The translations under genes were made by a program, and so were the position numbers. The notes below the pieces were generated by a model. That model searched no databases. It saw only the letters and a program-made list of their open reading frames with translations, and was not told the DNA's origin. This document shows, piece by piece, positions 6,601-10,335 of a DNA stretch of 10,335 nt (the stretch's first letter is position 1; the number at the start of each line of letters is the position of its first letter). Source of the stretch: Rhodanobacter sp. (GTDB lineage Bacteria; Pseudomonadota; Gammaproteobacteria; Xanthomonadales; Rhodanobacteraceae); NCBI GenBank assembly GCA_026193555.1, contig JAPHUU010000340.1, positions 1 through 10,335 of the forward strand, written 5' to 3'.

Positions 6601-8645
6601 AGCGAATCCGCTGGCCGTCCACCGGCCTGACGCTGTGGCTCCCGCTGCTGGTGCTGCTCACCAGCACGGCACTGGCCCGCGCCGCCGAAACGCGGTTCTC
6701 CGTCGCCGACATGAACCGCCTGGCCGATGTCAGCGAACCGGCGTTGTCGCGTGACGGTGCCTTCGTCGTCTACACCGTCAGCACCGCCAACCTCAAACGC
6801 GACCAGCCGCAATCGGATCTGTGGCGCGTGCGTTACGACGGCAGCGAACGCACCCAGCTGACCCACACGCCGGACAGCGACGAGTCGCTGCCGCAGTGGT
6901 CGAGGGATGGCAAGTTCATCGCCTTCCTGTCCGACCGCAAACGCGATGCCGATGCAAGCGAGGCGACCACCCAGGTCTGGCTGATGCCGGCCGATGGTGG
7001 CGAGGCGCGGCCGGTCACGAACCTTCCCAGCGGGGTCAGGGATTTCGTCTGGTCGCCGGACGGCAAGCAGCTGGCGGTGATCGCATTCGATCCGGAATTT
7101 CCACCAGGCACGAGCAAACCGAAGAACCCGCTGCCGATCGTCACCGACCGCTTCCAGTTCAAGGACGACGACACCGGCTGGCTCGGCAGCCGGCACCAGC
7201 ATCTGTATATCGTCGACATCGCCAGCGGCAAGGCCGTCCAGCTCACCGCGGGCAAGCACGACGAGCAACTGCCGTCGTGGTCGCCCGACGGCAAGCTGAT
7301 TGCCTATGTGACCAAGCGCGGCGCCGATCCTGACCGTACCCTGGACTACGACATCTACGTGATCGCGCCGCACGCCGGCGCCAGCGAACGCCAGCTCACC
7401 ACCTTTCCCGGTTCCGATCTCGATCCGTACTGGGGCACCCGCCCCGCGTGGAGTCCCGACAGCCGACGCATCGCCTATCTGCAAAGCGGCGAAGACAAGT
7501 GGATCTACTACGCACCGTGGCAGCTGGCGGTGATCGACGTGGCCAGCGGCAAGGCCACACTGCCGGCACAAATCGACCGCTGCGTCACCAAGGTGCACTG
7601 GTCGCCCGATGGCAAGAGCATCCTTGCGCTGATCGAGCAGCCCGAGGTGACCCACCTGGCACGCATCGACCTGCCCAGCGGCAAGGTCACCGAGCTGACC
7701 CATGGCAACCGCTTCGATGTCGACCTCGATGTGTCGGCCAACGGTCGCATCGTGGTGCTCGGCGGCGACGATACCCATCCCTACGATCTGGCCGCGCTGG
7801 ACCACGGTCGGCTGCGCCCGCTGGACGACCAGAATGCCTGGCTGCGCGGGATGCAGCTGGCACCCAGCGAAGCCCTGCATTTCAAGGGTCCGGACGGTAC
7901 GATGCTGGACGCCCTGCTGGTCAAACCGCTGGACTACGTGCCGGGCAAGCGCTACCCGACCATCGTGCGCGTGCACGGCGGCCCGGTGTACCAGTTCAGT
8001 CGTGAGTTCATGGACGACTGGCAGGTCTACGCCGCCAAAGGCTTCGCCGTGCTGGCGGTGAATCCGCGCGGCAGCTCCGGCCGCGGCTTCGATTTCGCCA
8101 GGGCGATCTATGCCGACTGGGGCAACAAGGACAGCCGGGACGTGCTCGCCGGTGTCGACCATCTGGTGGCGATGGGCATCGCCGATCCCGCCCGCCTGGC
8201 CATCGGCGGCTGGAGTTACGGCTCGATCCTCACCGACGCGATCATCGCCCGCGACACCCGCTTCAAGGCCGCGATCAGCGGCTCCGGCTCGGGCAACATG
8301 TACGCCATGTACGGCGACGACGAGTACGCGGGCGAGTACGAACTGGAACTGGGCACGCCGTGGGCGAATCGCGTCGCCTATGACCGTGCCAGCTACCCGT
8401 TCCTGCACGCCAACCGCATCACCACGCCGACGCTGTTCCAGTGCGGCGAACGCGACTTCAACGTGCCCTGCATCGGTGCCGAGCAGATGTACCAGGCGCT
8501 GCGCTCGCTGAATGTGCCGACGCAGCTGGTGGTCTATCCCGGCCAGCACCATGAACCGACGCTGCCGAGCTATGTGCGCGACCGGATGCAGCGCAACCTG
8601 GACTGGTACACCCGTTTCCTCAAACCGGTCGAACCAGCCAGGTGA
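6597..8645 (+). CDS. Exported S9 family (prolyl oligopeptidase/acylaminoacyl-peptidase-like) serine peptidase
   Basis: Serine peptidase of 682 residues. An N-terminal signal peptide (basic MKRIR, hydrophobic 11-23, Ala-rich cleavage region about 27-30) sends it to the periplasm. Residues about 35-420 form a beta-propeller with repeated W-S-P/R-D-G-K motifs (101-106, 152-157, 228-233, 335-340) that in this family gates access for short peptides. The alpha/beta-hydrolase domain spans about 425-675: the oxyanion-side HGGP (460-463), nucleophile Ser540 in GGWSYGS (537-543), Asp620 in CGERDFNVP, and His652 in YPGQHHEP by alignment with the usual YPxxxH. Cys616 and Cys625 flank the catalytic Asp and might pair. 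The start is ATG 6597, within the ATGA overlap with the preceding gene and preceded by GGGAG at 6585-6589. It is likely the last gene of the operon, because a convergent gene begins 11 bases downstream. Exact specificity (dipeptidyl, acyl-peptide or oligopeptide) cannot be read. Confidence 0.92.
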   Translation: MKRIRWPSTGLTLWLPLLVLLTSTALARAAETRFSVADMNRLADVSEPALSRDGAFVVYTVSTANLKRDQPQSDLWRVRYDGSERTQLTHTPDSDESLPQWSRDGKFIAFLSDRKRDADASEATTQVWLMPADGGEARPVTNLPSGVRDFVWSPDGKQLAVIAFDPEFPPGTSKPKNPLPIVTDRFQFKDDDTGWLGSRHQHLYIVDIASGKAVQLTAGKHDEQLPSWSPDGKLIAYVTKRGADPDRTLDYDIYVIAPHAGASERQLTTFPGSDLDPYWGTRPAWSPDSRRIAYLQSGEDKWIYYAPWQLAVIDVASGKATLPAQIDRCVTKVHWSPDGKSILALIEQPEVTHLARIDLPSGKVTELTHGNRFDVDLDVSANGRIVVLGGDDTHPYDLAALDHGRLRPLDDQNAWLRGMQLAPSEALHFKGPDGTMLDALLVKPLDYVPGKRYPTIVRVHGGPVYQFSREFMDDWQVYAAKGFAVLAVNPRGSSGRGFDFARAIYADWGNKDSRDVLAGVDHLVAMGIADPARLAIGGWSYGSILTDAIIARDTRFKAAISGSGSGNMYAMYGDDEYAGEYELELGTPWANRVAYDRASYPFLHANRITTPTLFQCGERDFNVPCIGAEQMYQALRSLNVPTQLVVYPGQHHEPTLPSYVRDRMQRNLDWYTRFLKPVEPAR

Positions 8646-8651
8646 GGCTGG
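8634..8651. terminator. Weak hairpin at convergent gene ends, possible terminator
   Basis: The arms CCAGCC (8634-8639) and GGCTGG (8646-8651) pair perfectly around a 6-base loop that contains the TGA stop of the S9 peptidase. It sits exactly where the operon meets the convergent P1 peptidase gene (11-base gap). There is no T-run after it on the + strand and only scattered T residues on the - strand, so it is not a textbook intrinsic terminator. A 6-bp stem could arise by chance in DNA this GC-rich. No other terminator candidate is visible here. Confidence 0.2.
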
Positions 8652-8656
8652 CGACC

Positions 8657-9814
8657 TCAGTGCGGCGGCTGGTAGCGTCCGAAGCGCTTCAGCAGCTTGA
8701 TCAGCGCCGGGTGCGAGATCGCCTTGGCGTAGTGCCCGTCGTCACCCTGCATGTCGCGCGCGGCGATCATCGCGTTGACGATCGATTCCTCGGCCACCTG
8801 CGCGGTGGCCTCGAACAGCGGGTCGATGTGGTCGTTGCCGATGAAGCTCATCTGCTGCACCGGCTTGTCGTGCAGCGCCTGGGCGTTGGCGGTCGAGAAC
8901 GCCAGGAAGATGTCGCCGGAGCCGTTGCCGGCGTAGCTGCCCATCCGTGCCAGGCCCATGCCGGCTCGCTTGGCGATACGCTTCAACTGGTCCGGCCGCA
9001 ACGGTGCATCGGTGGCGACGATGATGATGATCGAGCCGGTGTCGTGCGCGGCAGGGTTCGGATCACTGTAGATGCGGTCGTTGCGCAGGTACTTGCCGAC
9101 CGGCACGCCGGCGATGCGCAGGCTGTCGCGCAAACCGTAGTTGGCCTGCACCAGTGCACCGATGGTGTAGTGGTGACCGTCGATGCTCACCTGGCGCGAG
9201 GACGTGCCGATGCCGCACTTGAACTCGTGGCAGATCATGCCGGTACCGCCGCCAACGTTGCCCTCGGCGACCGGGCCGCCCTTGGCCTCGTGCAGGGCCT
9301 TGGCCGCATCCGCGGCATGCACGTGAAAGCCGTTGATGTCGTTGAGTTCGCCGTCCCAGGTTTCGGCCACCACCGGCAGCGACCACCAGTAGCCGGACGA
9401 ATCCGCCCCGCCGGCGCGCACCCGTTCGGCGATCACCGCATCGCGCACCACGCCCACGCTGTGGGTATTGGTCAGCATCACCGGACCTTCCAGCTGACCG
9501 GATTCCTGCAGCCAGGCGGTGCCGGTCATCTCGCCGTTGCCATTGAGCGGGAACCAGGCGCCGAACACCGGGATGTCGTACGTGTCGTGTCCGCGCGGCA
9601 GGATCGCGGTGACGCCGGTGCGCACCTTGTGGCCGTTGGCCAGGTCCTCGATCAGGGTCACCTGGCCGACCTCGACGCCGGCGACGTCGGTGATGGCATT
9701 CAACGGTCCCGGCGTGCCATCGAACGGCACGCCAAGATCGCGCGCACGAGGCGCGGCGGCGGACGCGAGTCCGCAAAAAAGACACAATGCAAGCGTAACG
9801 GGGAAGCGTGGCAT
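8657..9814 (-). CDS. Exported P1 family (DmpA/BapA-like) self-processing aminopeptidase
   Basis: A 385-residue member of peptidase family P1, N-terminal-nucleophile-type enzymes that cut themselves into two chains and then release N-terminal residues; relatives include the L-aminopeptidase/D-esterase DmpA and the beta-peptidyl aminopeptidase BapA. A short hydrophobic leader (residues 4-18, likely cleavage ASA|A near 19-20) indicates export. Landmarks: DVAGVEVGQVT (43-53), LTNTHSVG (114-121), Tyr142 in SSGYWWSLPVVAETWDG matching the DmpA active-site Tyr, EGNVGGGTGM (184-193), Asn225 in VQANYG matching the oxyanion Asn, and the G260|S261 junction in DTGSIIIIVATDAPL where Ser261 would be the freed nucleophile. 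All key residues are present, so it should be active. The start is supported by GGAG (minus strand, bases 9820-9823) with 5-base spacing. It is convergent with the S9 peptidase operon and divergent from the Rieske gene. Alpha- versus beta-amino specificity cannot be decided by eye. Confidence 0.92.
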   Translation of the reverse strand: MPRFPVTLALCLFCGLASAAAPRARDLGVPFDGTPGPLNAITDVAGVEVGQVTLIEDLANGHKVRTGVTAILPRGHDTYDIPVFGAWFPLNGNGEMTGTAWLQESGQLEGPVMLTNTHSVGVVRDAVIAERVRAGGADSSGYWWSLPVVAETWDGELNDINGFHVHAADAAKALHEAKGGPVAEGNVGGGTGMICHEFKCGIGTSSRQVSIDGHHYTIGALVQANYGLRDSLRIAGVPVGKYLRNDRIYSDPNPAAHDTGSIIIIVATDAPLRPDQLKRIAKRAGMGLARMGSYAGNGSGDIFLAFSTANAQALHDKPVQQMSFIGNDHIDPLFEATAQVAEESIVNAMIAARDMQGDDGHYAKAISHPALIKLLKRFGRYQPPH

Positions 9815-9873
9815 GGGTACTCCGCAAGAGTGGTCGGTCGTCGCGCAAGTCTAGTCCGACAAGAGAGCCATGC
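9815..9873. promoter_or_regulatory. Divergent intergenic spacer (P1 peptidase / Rieske oxygenase)
   Basis: These 59 bases separate two gene starts that point away from each other, so they must carry the P1 peptidase leader and at least part of the promoters for both genes. I see ribosome-binding sequences for each side but no convincing -35/-10 pair. TCTAGT at 9850-9855 is a 4-of-6 match to a -10 box on the + strand, with no good -35 at 17 bases. The slightly A-rich bases just inside the P1 gene (about 9773-9796) could hold the Rieske promoter. A 5-base inverted pair, GTCGG (9833-9837) and CCGAC (9856-9860), is too short to call an operator. Confidence 0.4.
9862..9867 (+). promoter_or_regulatory. 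Ribosome binding site favouring the 9874 start of the Rieske gene
   Basis: AGAGAG lies 6 bases before the ATG at 9874. The second in-frame ATG at 9889 has no purine-rich sequence at the right distance, and the ATG at 9870 is in another frame. This makes 9874 the better start, although the match to the consensus is imperfect. Confidence 0.45.
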
Positions 9874-10335
9874 ATGCAACCTGACACGATGAACAAGAAA
9901 CTCGACCACGCCACCGCGCTGCCGGCGCGCTATTACGCCGGTGAGCCGATGCTGGCGATGGAGCAGGGCGCGGTGTTCGCGCGCAGCTGGCAGCTGGTGG
10001 CGCACCAGGGGCAGCTGGCGGAGCCTGGCGATCACGTGGTCGAGCAGATCGCAGGCGTGCCGGTGCTGCTGGTGCGCGGCCAGGATGGCGTGCTGCGCGC
10101 CTTCCCCAATGTCTGTCGTCACCGCGCCGGGCCGCTGGCGTTGTGCAACGGCAAGGGCGCCCGCGCACTGCACTGCAAGTACCACGGCTGGACCTACACC
10201 CTGGAAGGCCAGTTGCGCAGTGCGCCGGAGATGCAGGACGCCGCCGATTTCAAGGTCGAGGACATCCGCCTGCCGCCGCTGCGCGTGCACGAATGGCAGG
10301 GCCTGGTGTTCGTGGCACTCGAGGCGCACGTGCCG
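9874..10335 (+). CDS. Rieske non-heme iron oxygenase alpha subunit, 3' partial
   Basis: The N-terminal 154 residues of a Rieske-type oxygenase (ring-hydroxylating dioxygenase alpha subunit superfamily); the frame is open to the right window edge. Full-length relatives have about 350-450 residues, so the mononuclear iron/catalytic domain is missing from view. The 2Fe-2S Rieske motif is complete: C81-x-H83, then 17 residues, C101-x2-H104, in CRHRAGP and HCKYHGWTY. The upstream FARSWQLVAHQGQLAEPGDH (35-54) and HRAGP wording resembles the choline/carnitine/betaine monooxygenase branch more than toluene/biphenyl dioxygenases, pointing to oxidation or N-dealkylation of an amino compound; this is inference from half a protein. 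Electrons would come from a separate reductase that is not in the window. The start 9874 is chosen for its purine-rich leader, with 9889 (MNKKLDHA) as the alternative. It is divergent from the P1 peptidase gene. Confidence 0.88.
   Translation, partial: MQPDTMNKKLDHATALPARYYAGEPMLAMEQGAVFARSWQLVAHQGQLAEPGDHVVEQIAGVPVLLVRGQDGVLRAFPNVCRHRAGPLALCNGKGARALHCKYHGWTYTLEGQLRSAPEMQDAADFKVEDIRLPPLRVHEWQGLVFVALEAHVP

Noticed and set aside
6522..8552. A 676-codon open frame on the - strand opposite the S9 peptidase.
   Set aside because: Same reasoning: the catalytic triad and signal peptide are on the + strand, and the antisense product has no family features.
8643..8659. Inverted repeat TGAGG...CCTCA spanning both convergent stop codons.
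   Set aside because: Three of its five base pairs come automatically from a TGA stop on one strand facing a TGA stop on the other, so it is not evidence of a designed hairpin.
9833..9860. GTCGG and CCGAC inverted pair in the divergent spacer as an operator.
   Set aside because: Five-base arms 18 bases apart are expected by chance in GC-rich DNA, and no regulator gene is in the window.
8642..9892. A 416-codon open frame on the + strand opposite the P1 peptidase.
   Set aside because: The - strand encodes a full-length P1 peptidase with all key residues, signal peptide and ribosome binding site; the + strand product is a GC-rich shadow.

Overview
The window is GC-rich, tightly packed bacterial chromosome with seven protein-coding genes and almost no non-coding DNA. 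Codon third positions are strongly G/C, and the combination of a secreted S9 peptidase, a P1 (DmpA-type) peptidase and a propeller-PHP metallohydrolase suggests a gammaproteobacterium of the Xanthomonadales/Lysobacterales type (Rhodanobacter, Dyella or Lysobacter-like). This placement is an impression from protein flavour and base composition, not a computed assignment.

Left block (1-8645, + strand): six genes in one apparent operon, with gaps of 15 bases or less or 4-base ATGA overlaps. They are the C-terminal two thirds of an aldehyde dehydrogenase of the P5C dehydrogenase-like group; the A and B subunits of a family I CoA-transferase (GctAB/CatIJ/IpdAB-like); a class III PLP aminotransferase (GABA/ornithine/acetylornithine type); an 847-residue exported protein with an N-terminal PD40/TolB-like beta-propeller and a C-terminal PHP domain of the CehA/McbA type; and an exported S9 prolyl-oligopeptidase-family peptidase.

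Right block: an exported P1-family (DmpA/BapA-like) self-processing aminopeptidase lies on the - strand (8657-9814), convergent with the operon across an 11-base gap. It is divergent from a Rieske-type ring-hydroxylating oxygenase alpha subunit (9874 to the window edge, C-terminal part missing). The 59-base gap between these last two genes is the only obvious promoter-bearing spacer. No intergenic stretch exceeds 60 bases, and I see no RNA genes, mobile elements, CRISPR arrays or large repeats.

How the genes may work together (inference): the exported enzymes (propeller-PHP hydrolase, S9 peptidase, P1 aminopeptidase) could release an amino compound from an amide, peptide or carbamate-like precursor in the periplasm. 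The cytoplasmic set could then deaminate it (aminotransferase), oxidise the resulting semialdehyde (aldehyde dehydrogenase) and load the carboxylate onto CoA (CoA-transferase). The Rieske enzyme, whose N-terminal half resembles the choline/carnitine/betaine monooxygenase group, could oxidise or N-dealkylate a related substrate. The actual substrate cannot be read from the sequence.
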